DNA of 64,000 nucleotides from Brugia malayi (Eukaryota; Nematoda; Chromadorea; Rhabditida; Onchocercidae): assembly GCF_000002995.4 (NCBI RefSeq), contig NW_025062479.1, forward strand, positions 11,885,721 through 11,949,720. The letters are read 5' to 3'. The notes below the pieces were generated by a model. The model was not told where the DNA came from. It was given only the letters and a program-made list of their open reading frames with translations, and searched no databases. Numbering within the stretch: the stretch's first letter is position 1; each line of letters opens with the position of its first letter. A program made the translations under genes and the position numbers. Of this stretch, positions 13,348 to 30,388 are shown one piece after another.

Positions 13348-14562
13348 CTAGGATAAGCCATATTGCATCATTACAATTGTGAAGTTGTTGCCATTTTTAT
13401 ATTTGTCAACCATATTGAACGGATTGGTCTGATAGAGTGGACAACCGTGTGCAAACAAATTGTAAACATAGTGCTTCTGCAAAAAGAAAAAAAAAATTAG
13501 TAGTGATAACAAAATTCAATGTCAAATAATTTCGGCGACGAACAATCCATCGGGAAAAAAAAAAAGGTTAGTTCTGGATAGTTGATTCATCGCCGAGATA
13601 AAGTCGAATTTTTCTTAGTATTTGCTACCTTGACGTAATGATTATTGATCAAATCAGTTACAAGAGAAAGTTCTTTTTTTTTTTTAGATAACCTTTATAC
13701 ATCATGTTTTGAATAAGCAATTATTTTAGCGCAATGATTTTTTTTTTAATTATTTTTTTATCATTTTCGAAAGTTAACAATTAAAACAAAATTTGCGATT
13801 TCCATAATATTATTGTTTTGAATATTGCATTAGACATTGAAATGGTGGTAAGATAATTTCAAAATTACTAGATTGAAAATAGCAACAATGGAATAGCAAT
13901 CGTACCTGTTCAATGTAAGTAAGTTTGTTGTTATGTCTATAAATGGAAAAGGTAACGAATAGCAGAAAAATCACCGAAATTTAATCATGATGATTAAAAA
14001 TACTGCGATGTTAATGCAGCTCGATGCTGTTAAACTTCAAAAAAAGATATCATCCAGTGCTGTACCTGTTTTCTTTGATTTATTTTCAAGTTTGTCAAAC
14101 TTCCAATTTCCAATTTTAGTCATCATTTTCTCGTTAATTAGACTATCTTATTTATAGCAAACAATTTTCGCGATTTTTTAGATTATGAAAATGGAAACAA
14201 TTATTTATTCAATGTCCGTTTTTCTGCCTTAAAAATTAATATTATCTGATTTTGTTAGGAGTGCTCATTTTAATTGCAATAAGCATTTCCTGTATTCTCC
14301 AAAAATATTCATTCTTTAGCTGTGTATCGCTATACTCAATTAATTTAAGAGCAAATATTAAATAAACATCAGCAAGAAAAGTAACAATGAATTAAGCATA
14401 GAAAAGGGAAAGAAATAGGAAGAGTGGAAAAGAGTTAATATGAATTCTGAAGAAAATATTCCATGAAGGTCAAGGATAACGGAATCGAGTCACTTTAGAC
14501 ACACTGACCTTCAATTTTTTCATGATACATTTCTCCTTTCCTTTATCTGTTTGTATCGTCAT
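13348..14562 (-). CDS. Tentative small gene, about 91 residues, unknown function
   Basis: I do not recognise this. On the minus strand five short open segments join in phase: 14562-14509 (starts MTIQTDKGKEKC), 14099-14066, 14002-13975, 13936-13906 and 13476-13348 (ends VMMQYGLS then TAG). The last segment follows a strong acceptor (long pyrimidine run then cag) and reads like protein (HGCPLYQTNPFNMVDKY). The first ATG follows tattattag, a possible trans-splice acceptor. Against it, one intron would be only 38 bases, the acceptor at 14100 is weak, and the exons are very short. Only the terminal segment is more than suggestive. Confidence 0.22.
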
Positions 14563-15544
14563 CCTAATAATATTTTTTAGTACGAAATTTCTATCAACAA
14601 TAACATTGCTATATGAAAATGCTTCCTTGTATAACAAAATCTTTTAATCGACAATTCATTTCTTCTTCAAATCTTAATAAACTTGCCGGAAGAAAGCAGT
14701 TATTTTAATAAAAAAGTGATTTTATTTATAAAAGTGATTAGTGAACGGCTAATCACTAAAGTAATAATTAGTCTTTCAACGAATTTCATTTGCTTTAAAA
14801 AACTGATATGAGTTTCATATATTAAATCAAATTAATTTAAAAAAATAAAAAAATCCAAGAAATCTCTATATTAACTAAACTATGGTATATAAATATAAAA
14901 TTAAATCTTGAAAATAATCATAAAATCAATAAAGAAATTACTTGTTTATTTGCTTTTTCTATAACCACTCTTAAGGTAAAATGAATAAAATTATGAACCG
15001 TACGGAAACAATTGTTCTTCAGCTGCAATTTTCAATTAAAGTAATGTGGAAATTTGTTTGGCGAAAGAAGGTCAAATATTAGCAGTCATTTTTATTGGAA
15101 CTTCTCCTTTTCCCATTCGTCGTTCATTCTCAATAACTTTATCTCAATATAGAGTTTTTGGTATTTCAATAAAAACATTTATTTTTTTTTTTTTGAACTT
15201 ATTTATGAACTTATTGTAGTAGAACTCCACCTACCAATAAAAGAAAGGAATGCCTTCTGCTGTGCAAACCATTTTTTTACCTTACTCCTTGTGATTAATA
15301 CCAAAAAAAATTAAGTGATGGCTGATTTTCTGTATGCTTTTCCGCCCTTCACTTCCAACTTCATGCTCATTTATGAGTATTTTTCAGTACGAATAAATAT
15401 CTTTATTTATACCTGTCATCGCTTTCTTTCAATAGCTGTGCATAAACATTTATTATTGTTATTATTATTTTTTTTTTTTTGCAATGTTTGTCTAGAGATA
15501 TCGAATGTGAATACGATTTTAAAGTTATTTAATTTGGAAAATCA
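14563..15544. other. AT-rich spacer upstream of the V-ATPase gene
   Basis: No secure gene. Two minus-strand open stretches, near 15083-15150 and 14950-15020, have possible splice sites but fit no larger model. A T-run lies at 15183-15194. The promoter of the plus-strand gene starting at 15600 should lie in the right-hand part. Confidence 0.4.
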
Positions 15545-15561
15545 TTGTAAATTTCTTGCAG
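15545..15561 (+). promoter_or_regulatory. Candidate splice-leader or 5'UTR acceptor for unc-32
   Basis: TTGTAAATTTCTTGCAG is a strong nematode-type 3' splice site 38 bases upstream of the V-ATPase subunit a ATG, with no ATG between. It would suit spliced-leader trans-splicing or a 5'UTR intron. Sequence alone cannot separate these. Confidence 0.4.
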
Positions 15562-15599
15562 GAGCAAAAAACGAAAATTAAACTTCGTTCACTTTACCT

Positions 15600-18500
15600 A
15601 TGGGATCACTATACCGGTCAGAGCAGATGCGATTCTGCCAAATGATTGTCCAGAAAGATGCTGCATTTTCCTGTGTTGCTGAACTTGGCAAACATCCTTA
15701 TGTTCAATTTAAAGATGTATTCTTTTTTTGAAAGCTAAAATTTGAAAGACCAAATTAATATTTACTGAGCAAATTGTTTTTATGAAAACTTGCTTAGCAA
15801 ACCAAAAGTGATAATTTAAATATAAATTGAATTTGGTCACCATGGTCATCTACAAAAGTACTTGAATTAACTAGTTTTTTTATCTAAGCCATCCCTCTAT
15901 TTGAGTTTCGATACGATTTACATCCTTTTAAAGTGCAAGAAAAAGAATTCAACTTGACCGGACTATCATCTTTGTTTCAATAAACTGTAATAATAAAAAA
16001 AGTAAGGAAAAAAAAACTTCCAATCTTGTAAAATTAATTTGTTCAATACACAGTTTGAAAGAAAGATGCTGTTAGTTCTCAAAAAAAAAATATGGGACAA
16101 TTTTTAGTTGAATGCTAATGTCAATCCGTTCCAAAAAATGTATCTTCGTGACATTCAACGGTTTGAAGAACTGGAAAGGAAGCTAAGTAAGATTATATTC
16201 ATCTTTCAAAATGATTATTTAAACTACATAAATTTAGGATTTGCAGTAATGAATAAAGTTTTTTATCTGATGATATATTTTTAGGATTCCTTGATGCCCA
16301 AATACGTAAAGACGATATTGAAGTTAATGATGATGTTGGCGGAGATGACACATATGAAGTACTGGCACCACATGAACTCAATCAACTTGAGGTTAGCTAA
16401 ATTTGATTTTTATTTCAAATAATATTTCTAGTTTTGTATTTCGTTCAAAGGAAAAACTTAGAAATACCTAGTTACCGCTATTATTATAAATCTTCGAAGT
16501 TTTCTTGAGCTGGATAGGAGAGTAACAGGAGTACAGGGAGCAAACAGTTTTCTGTCTTTGAAGCATTCTGTACATTTATGAGATCCTTTAAGATCTCTGG
16601 TAGGACAATAAAACATTCAATCAATGGAGGAATGGAATATATTTCAAATTGCATTTTACAGGGCACACTGATTGATTTAGAACGTGATGTAATCAATATG
16701 AACGAAAATAATATAATCTTGAAACGGAATTATTTTGAGCTAAAAGAATGGGAAGCAATTCTAGAGAAAACGGATCACTTTTTCGAAGAAGTTTGCTTTA
16801 CCATTATGTTCCATCCAAATAATATAATTTTTCACTAATTTTCATTTGAATAGTTTATTAACAAAAAATTAATAAATTCACTTGAAAAATTTGGGATTTA
16901 CAATTATGGAGTGTGATGAAGTGCAGATATTACTAAATTACTATAGTGGTAATATTGTTTTAAAATTAATTGAAGTTTTTAGGGCATTAGTGATGTTGCA
17001 ATGCACGAAATTGAAGCAATGCAAGAAGATTCTGCGCTTGTACTCAGAAGTGGAAAAGAGCCTATAGGGTAATTTTCCATTTTCCTACACAGCCTATATA
17101 TTAGCAAACTCAGTACTTTTGAAGTTGAAGTTAAAATACCAAAATTAAATATATTATTTTGATGTCATTACTGCCACACATTTTTTTGTACTTTTATTTG
17201 AAGAAAAAAATCTTACGAATATTGCTATTTAACAGCTGTTACAGTTCGATGGATTTGCTTAAACTAATGCTATTAATTTACATAGGTTTTCTTAATTTCA
17301 ATTCTAGGTTTTTGGCAGGTGTCGTCAATCGTGATCGTGTGAATGCCTTCGAGAAAGTTTTATGGCGAGCTTGTCATAAAACAGCATTTATACGTACTAC
17401 CGATATTGAGGAGGAATTAGAAAATCCAGATAGTGTATGTTTTTGAACATTTGTTGTTTCAGAGATCAAATTTAGCATTTTTTTTCTCACTTTCTAATTG
17501 GATTCATATCTAAAAGAAAACCTTTAAAATAATGAATCAGTCTTGTATTCATTTAATTTTTTTTCTTGTTTCCCACTTTTTTTTTCTTTTTTTGTTTGCT
17601 ATATTTTATTTTTGTTTCAATTAAATTCAATTTTTCATCATTTAATCAAGTTTCCCAACTATTGGTAAAAACAAATTTAAATTTCAGGGTGAAATCTGCT
17701 CGAAGTCAGTCTTTTTGATTTTTTATAAAGGCGACCGTTTACGGATTATCATCGAGAAAGTTTGTGAAGGATTCAAGGCTAAACTCTACAACAATTGTCC
17801 AAAGAACAGCAAGGTTTGACTGCTTTGAGTATAAGTTTGATAATAAAGTACGATGATTTATATAACTTATTCTCGATGTTTAAGGATCGTCATGCAGCAG
17901 CACGTGATGTAAAAGCACGCATATCGGATATGCGTACGGTACTGGGCCAAACTCAAGAACATCGGTATAAGGTGCTTCAGGCTGCTTCCAATTCTGTCAG
18001 GCAGTGGCAAAAAGAGGTTGTTTAAAGTTTCTAGATTCAAATAAAGAATTGGTACTTTTACATGAGGTTTTCCTATTAAGAATTAACATCCAAACCATTT
18101 AATTAGTAATCATTTCTAGGTTCGCATGCAAAAATCGGTTTACTATACGTTGAACCTTTTTACCTTTGACGCTATTGGTAAATTTTTCGTTGCTGAATGT
18201 TGGGTACCATACGTTGATCTCGAAAATGTCCGCTTAGCTCTTGAAGAAGGAGTGGTAAGAGGTTTTAAATATTGATGAATTTTCAGATCTTAGAAGTTTA
18301 GGGAAATTGCTGGGCTGACGTTTGGAAGCTTGTCTATAGAAGTTGTTTGTGTTGAAAATGAGCTTATTGACTAATTTAAAGGTTACATGATTCCACAGAT
18401 ATCACATAGTTTGTGAATGCTATGGAAAACTTTTGTAACAGTTATATAAATAAAAGTAATTCAAGTACTAAGCTATGATTGCAGAGGAAAAGTGGTAGCA

Positions 18501-20338
18501 GTGTGAGACCTGTTCTAAATCTTTTGGAGACTACCGAAGAGCCACCTACATACAATCGAGTTAACAAATTCACGAGAGTTTTCCAGGCGATCGTTGATTC
18601 TTATGGTACTGCCTCTTATTTGGAAATCAACCCAGGTATGATTCATATTTCAATTTTACGAAGTTTTGAAAATTTTTGACAATTTTTAGCCATTTGCACA
18701 AATTTAACTCCAATTTCAGCTCCTTATACTATCATAACATTCCCATTTATTTTTTCCTGCATGTTTGGTGATCTTGGACATGGTATAATAATGCTCCTGG
18801 TTGGTTTGTGGATGGTACTTCGGGAGAAGAACCTTGCAGCACGTAATATTAAGGATGAGGTAATATTATGGTCAAAAAAAAACGTTAGGATGAGAGAGAG
18901 AGAGAGAGATTAGTTATCAAGTTATGATTAGCTCACGATTGCTCAAAAAAAAAAAAAAAAAAAAATTATGGTTGTAAGATGTTCATATTCAAATAAAATT
19001 TACAGATTTTCAACATGTTTTACGGCGGTCGTTACATTATTTTACTTATGGGCATTTTTTCGATTTATGCAGGTTTTCTCTACAATGATCTGTTTGCTAA
19101 ATCATTTAATCTATTCGGTTCAAAATGGCGTAATCCATTCCCGTGAGCTTTAATTTTTACCTTAATTTAAATTGAATTAAATTGTTAGAACTGGAAATTT
19201 CACAGCAACGGAATGCTTCTGCTTATTTTCTTTTATAACATGTCAAGCTTTGATTGATTGGTACCTGATGATGGAAAAACTGGTTATAGCCTGCAGTTGA
19301 AGCATTCCCTACAAAAAAAAAAATTTAAGCTAATGAATCATTTCATACAACTTCTTCAGCGCATTTTTTGTAGTAATGCGGAGATTGAATCTTGGGATAG
19401 TCAATCGATCCTTATGCATAAAGAAATAATGATCGATTTGCCGCCATCACGATCCTATATGCATGATAGTGGGCCTTATTGGTTTGGTGTAGATCCTGTA
19501 TGGAATTTAGCAGAGAATCGACTAAACTTTTCAAACTCCTTAAAAATGAAACTATCAGTCATACTCGGAATTGCTCAGATGACATTTGGTGTATTCTTAT
19601 CACTGTTAAATTATATGTACGTTACCAGGAGGATTTGTCCCGATTTTATTTAACAATTTTATTGGTAATGATAATAATTTGTAAAATATGATCAATTGCT
19701 CAACAATACGTTCAGGATTGTTTGATCATTCATCACTGTGTACTGATAACAAGCCATGAGGTTGTGTTATCCTAGTTTAAATCCATTTATTTCATTTAGA
19801 TCCTTAATGACTAAAACATTTCAATTTAGTCATCTATATGTTTGCTAAGATCTATCTGATCTAAATCTGACATATTTGGCCGATTTCAGATACTTCAAAT
19901 CAAAAATTGAAATATGCACAGTGTTTATCCCACAGATTTTGTTCATGCTCTGTATATTTATCTACTTGTGTGTCCAAATCATCATCAAATGGCTATTCTT
20001 CTGGGTTCAAGAGGAATACATCTTTGGGTTGCTTTATCCAGGGTCAAACTGCGCTCCTTCATTGTTGGTAATTCATAGTTTTAGAATTACAATTTTTGAA
20101 AATTAAATTTTTATAAGAATTGTACGAGGTATTTTAGATTGGTCTCATCAACATGTTTATGTTCAAATATCGTCGGCTTGGCTTTCTAAATGAATCGAAA
20201 ATTGTTTCTCAAAATGATGGTCACGTTACATATGAGAACTGGCCAGATTGTTACCTTAGTCAATGGTATCCTGGACAGGCAAGCATCTTTTTGATAATGT
20301 TGTTAAGTTAACTTTTCAAGTTTTTCCCAGATTTACAA

Positions 20339-20374
<36 letters not shown>

Positions 20375-21903
20375 GAAGAAAGTTTCAGTCAACCCTCGAA
20401 GCAATTCTGGTTATAATAGCTGTAATTTGCGTACCAGTAATGTTATTTGGCAAACCGATTCATTTTCTACTACATCGCAAGAAGAGAAATGTCATTAGCG
20501 ATAATGCTGTAAGCTCAAAAAATTACTGGAAATCCAAAAATGGTCTTAAAAGATAAAATTGTCAAACATCATCAAATTATGACTTCCTTGTCTTCCCTTA
20601 ATCATTTTCAAATAAGCTGATCGTTGTCATGATTCATTTAATGTCAGCATAATCACCTTGAGATTTATAATATACTTCTTTGGCCTTCTTCCAAAATTTA
20701 TAGCACAAATTTCGCAGCAAATTCTTCATTCATTAGGTAATATGGATGAACCAGGAAAGCGAAAAGGCGGAAATAACTTTGAACGAAAATGGAAGCGGCT
20801 TAAATAAAAAAGATTGGGAAGAAACTATATCTGATAATGAATGCGAGGAAGAGGTAAGTTCATTGATTTCTTCTTTGATTCAAAACCCAAATTCAACGAA
20901 AAAAGCTTTGAAAATGCAAAAGGACGTGAATGAATAGCTGCATTTTCATATAGCAAATTTTATTTTGAGTCATTTGGGGACGTTATGGTTCATCAAGCAA
21001 TCCACACAATTGAGTATGTCCTTGGTTGTGTGTCTCATACAGCATCATACCTTAGACTATGGGCTCTATCACTAGCACATGCCCGTAAGTTACTCCTAAT
21101 CATTTTGTTTTTAAAATTCTTTTTGCTATAAAGCTTTACATCTATCGATGGACAATAGTTGTTTCTAATATTTCTACTAAAATTCTTGAATTTAAGAACG
21201 ACGTTGGCTTCTTAACCAGTCATACTCCTAATGAAAACTATGCTTAGTAATGTTTGCCAGAATTCCTAAAATGCAAATAATATTTAGAAATGAATTAATA
21301 GTTAATTTTTTATCCTTCAAGATCTTAAAGCTTCCAGAAGTTTTAGTTTATTCTCGTTAGCATAGTTTCATTAACATTAAATAATGAACAACGAAATGTC
21401 CCAATAATTCTGCTTTGGTACCGGCTTCACTTATTTACTTGAATTAGAAAAATATGCGAATATTACAGAATTATCGGAAGTATTATGGGAAATGGTACTT
21501 GTTCAAGCATTTAGTATTTCTGGCATTGCTGGCTATATCGCTGCTTATTTGGTATTTTTTGCATTCGGTGTTCTAACCGTCTCAATTTTGGTACTCATGG
21601 AAGGACTTTCCGCTTTCTTACACGCACTCCGATTGCACTGGTCAATTCTTATGAATTCACCTAGATTCTAAAAATTGAAAGACTCCGTAGATAGGTGAAC
21701 AATTGCATCAGATAGCAGAAATTGACTGTACTTGAGAAATTTTGATTTGTAAAGAACTCCAAACTTGGTTAAAATATTTGAAACACACAAAAAGTCATTG
21801 CAGGGTTGAGTTCCAGTCCAAATTTTATCTCGGACTCGGCTACCCTTTCCTGCCTTTCTACTTCAAGGACGTACTACTGAAAGCAAATGTTATTGAAAAG
21901 TAA
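15600..21903 (+). CDS. unc-32: V-type H+-ATPase V0 subunit a (UNC-32 type)
   Basis: This is the large membrane subunit that forms the proton half-channels and anchors the stator in vesicle and organelle membranes. Twenty exons join with no phase conflict: 15600-15716, 16108-16186, 16285-16391, 16662-16790, 16983-17068, 17308-17434, 17688-17813, 17885-18016, 18120-18254, 18485-18635, 18720-18859, 19006-19142, 19374-19616, 19890-20067, 20138-20278, 20389-20508, 20737-20853, 20970-21084, 21469-21640 and 21804-21903. They give 883 residues. The N-terminal cytosolic half starts [14 protein letters not shown]; the C-terminal half has multiple membrane spans ([15 protein letters not shown]). [13 protein letters not shown] contains the essential buried arginine of yeast Vph1 (R735). 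The [13 protein letters not shown] motif resembles UNC-32 more than other worm paralogues, from memory. Intron 15 begins with GC. Confidence 0.96.
20279..20388 (+). other. GC-AG intron with 29-base T-run in unc-32
   Basis: The exon ends CCTGGACAG and the intron begins GCAAGC; the acceptor is TTTCAG at 20388. This joins WYPGQ to STLEAILV in frame, as expected for the family. No GT donor close by gives a better join. The intron carries an almost pure T tract at 20341-20369. Confidence 0.8.
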
Positions 21904-22044
21904 AATTTTACTGGATGAGAAACTATCAACTCATCGCTACTAGCAACGAATAGTCTCGCTTCTTATATTATGTAACTGATTTTAAAAACGATAACACTTA
22001 TTATGAACATCACCACATAAATTACGGACTTCTCCGTACAGTTA

Positions 22045-22050
22045 AATAAA
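22045..22050 (+). terminator. Candidate poly(A) signal for unc-32
   Basis: AATAAA about 140 bases after the stop codon at 21903, a normal distance for a nematode 3'UTR. Confidence 0.45.
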
Positions 22051-22644
22051 TACTGGTATGCTTCTATCTTCCCACCAAATTTCAGATTTTTTTGAATTCC
22101 ACCTAGCAATAAGTTATTGCTACAGATAACAATCTTATTGATTTGCACATGCCACTATGAAGTCAGGTATACAGAAGCACTAAAACTTCCCTAAATAATC
22201 TGTAACCTTAAATTTTCATATTATCACCCACTTCTTTACAACCATCTCGGTCCTGGAAGTTATTAGAATCGCATGTTGCATCACGAAAAACGTGCCGTAG
22301 ATCGTACAACAAATGAATCATCAGACCGCTGGGATTATACTATTCGATCAACTCTTCTTCGTAGAAAGGGTGACTAGAGATGAGTGTGATATTATAAAGT
22401 GCATCAAAGAAGTTCAGAGAACGCTACGCATTGATCGGCTAATGAAATTACTATTAGACAAAAACACCAGTTTGATTTAGATGTAGTAACATTCAGAATG
22501 GTTACGAAATTAAGGTGAGACTCATTTGGTAGTGTTTTGCTTGGCCGCTAATTTTAATCCTCCCTATGGCCCTCAAATTTTATTTACTGCGCTATCATCC
22601 ACGCTTTCACAACGGAAATCATCTCATCACTAAACTAAGCTTAA

Positions 22645-22740
22645 CTAATTTGCGCCTTTCTTCTTCTTACTTGTCATTGGATTAGTCATCTCCATTTGGA
22701 ACTTGGCATGTATGCTCGTCATCAATTCTAATTTATATTC
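22645..22740 (-). CDS. Candidate terminal exon, unknown product
   Basis: After a ctccag acceptor, 32 codons run to TAG. The product starts EYKLELMTSIHAKFQ and ends in the lysine-rich tail TSKKKKGAN. The composition looks protein-like, and the complementary strand gives no better reading. A possible upstream exon at 23477-23429 reads EALRKNCFAKIDWREK between ctag and GTAAGT but ends in phase 1, so at least one linking exon is missing. No family recognised. Confidence 0.25.
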   Translation of the reverse strand, partial: EYKLELMTSIHAKFQMEMTNPMTSKKKKGAN

Positions 22741-23428
22741 CTGGAGAAAAACGAAAACATTTAAAAGGGGTTCACATGTATAAAAGACAGTGGAGAGTGA
22801 CGTATTATAAGCACCGAGAGTCGAACTTTGAGCATAATAAATTACGAACATATAAGGAAAACATGTGGAATAAAAAAACATTAATTTCTAGGTAACAAAA
22901 CAAAGCAGGTGAAGAAACAATATATAATAATGCAAACAACAATAGGGAAGGCGCTGATGGACAATATAATCACTTCACATGACCGTTATAGCTCAACATT
23001 CAACAGTAAGATTCCAAAATAACTTTGAAACCATAATGAAAAATCCTTGCACAGTTAATCAAAAGTCCCAGAACTCTACCTGTAAAATACCGGCTAAAGA
23101 TCCTAGAAATCCAATTTAATTCAAGTCTGAATATCATGTACCACTGATTCCAGAAAGACCACGAACATTTTCATGAAAAAGCCATGTGACAAAATTCCCA
23201 GACATAAAAAATGACTAAACTTACAACGTGGTAAATATTAAGTGGAAACCGGAAGGAAATGCGAGTAATTAGCTTCTAAAATAATAAAAAGAAAAAAGCA
23301 ACTCATTATTTAGTGACAAATTAACTTGGCAAAGTTTAAAATAACAGGTTTAAAAAATGCAAAAAGAAAACAAAGTATATGACATAAAACCAGATTTCGA
23401 ATTTATATTTAGTCGTTTAACTACTTAC

Positions 23429-23477
23429 TCTTTTCCCTCCAGTCAATCTTGGCAAAACAATTTTTTCTCAGAGCTTC
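23429..23477 (-). CDS. Candidate internal exon, unknown product
   Basis: A 49-base segment flanked by catctag and a GTAAGT donor on the minus strand is open in one frame only (EALRKNCFAKIDWREK). It could belong with the candidate terminal exon at 22740-22645. Too short to identify. Confidence 0.22.
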
Positions 23478-24699
23478 CTAGATGAGACAACCAGACAAAA
23501 GAAAAAAATGAAAACTTTGTTTTTCGTAAATAGACCTGTACTGACAAATTTTATGGACATAAATTAGATCCACGGAAATTATTAGGGACAAAGGTGATAA
23601 CGATATTGCTGTGATATGTGCAAATAGACACCCGAATAATACAAATTAATAATTGTAGCAATATAGCCATTACAATAAATAAGTAAATTAATATATATGT
23701 ATAAATATACATACTTTACCTTGTTGTAATCAATTTATTGATATCTTTATGACAATGATTTTGCTTCTAAAACTACTAAGTAATAGAAAGATATTCACAA
23801 GATATGTAAGAACAATTTGAGTTGGACCTTGCATTCCAGGTTAATGCATCATGCACTAAAAGTACAACAGAAGGTGACAGCCTTAAGTCAGCATTATAAT
23901 CAAGTAACTAATTAATTACTGGTTAACACTCATCAAATAGCGTCATGATTCCCTACCACCAATAACATCAATTATCCATCAAACAAATATTCATAGCTCA
24001 TTACAAAACTGTGGAAGCATCTAAAATTTGAAGGAGTGACCAATTAATAAATAGCTTTTCGGGATAATAGCACAAATAATATAAAGAAAGAATACGTTGA
24101 GTTTTGGATTGGCGAGCAGTAAAATTGTGAAATTAGCGAAAACAAACAGAGAGCAGTTTTTATGCACCTGCGGCAAATTGAGCGAGACCTAGATAATGAT
24201 CTTAATTCTGACATCAAAACAGTTAATTTAAATTCTAATCTCCAAATACCCATAATTCCAAATTATTTTGATTTCACAAAAAGCAATAAAAATGTATACT
24301 TTTTTGTAGAAAACTATACGACCGCTATCCTATCAATAATGAACAACAAAAAATCCACGACATAATTTTAGGAGTAGCCATTAAAAGTGGAAAAATAAAG
24401 AGAATTTGGAGGAATGAATGGTAATCTACTTCATTTATCTCAAATCTTTAGAGTGCTAACAATTACAAAACACAAGATGGAACAAAGAGAGAGGAGTGAT
24501 AACAAAGAAACTGAAAGAAAGCTCTATGTTTCACAATTACTTTAACGGATTAACTTTAAGTTATACACAAACAAAAATGATGCAAATAATAAACCTTCAA
24601 CAAACAAACTTTAAGTAAAACATTGCAAAACTTACTAGATATAGCGGTGTTCCAATCCATATAAGTCAAAATTACTTCTCCCTTACCACTACACTGATT

Positions 24700-30388
<5,689 letters not shown>

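Larger units (their letters stand above)
21904..24699. other. Spacer between convergent unc-32 and PAK genes
   Basis: This is mostly 3'UTR and AT-rich spacer. It contains two minus-strand segments with good splice-site context (22645-22740 and 23429-23477) and a short minus-strand ATG segment at 24660-24636 reading MDWNTAIS before a GTAAGT donor. Their phases do not join directly, so I do not propose a gene. Confidence 0.45.

Noticed and set aside
21641..21671. In-frame stop giving a short SILMNSPRF tail to V-ATPase subunit a
   Set aside because: Splicing from 21640 to 21804 restores the conserved C-terminus ([15 protein letters not shown]), so the read-through is intronic.
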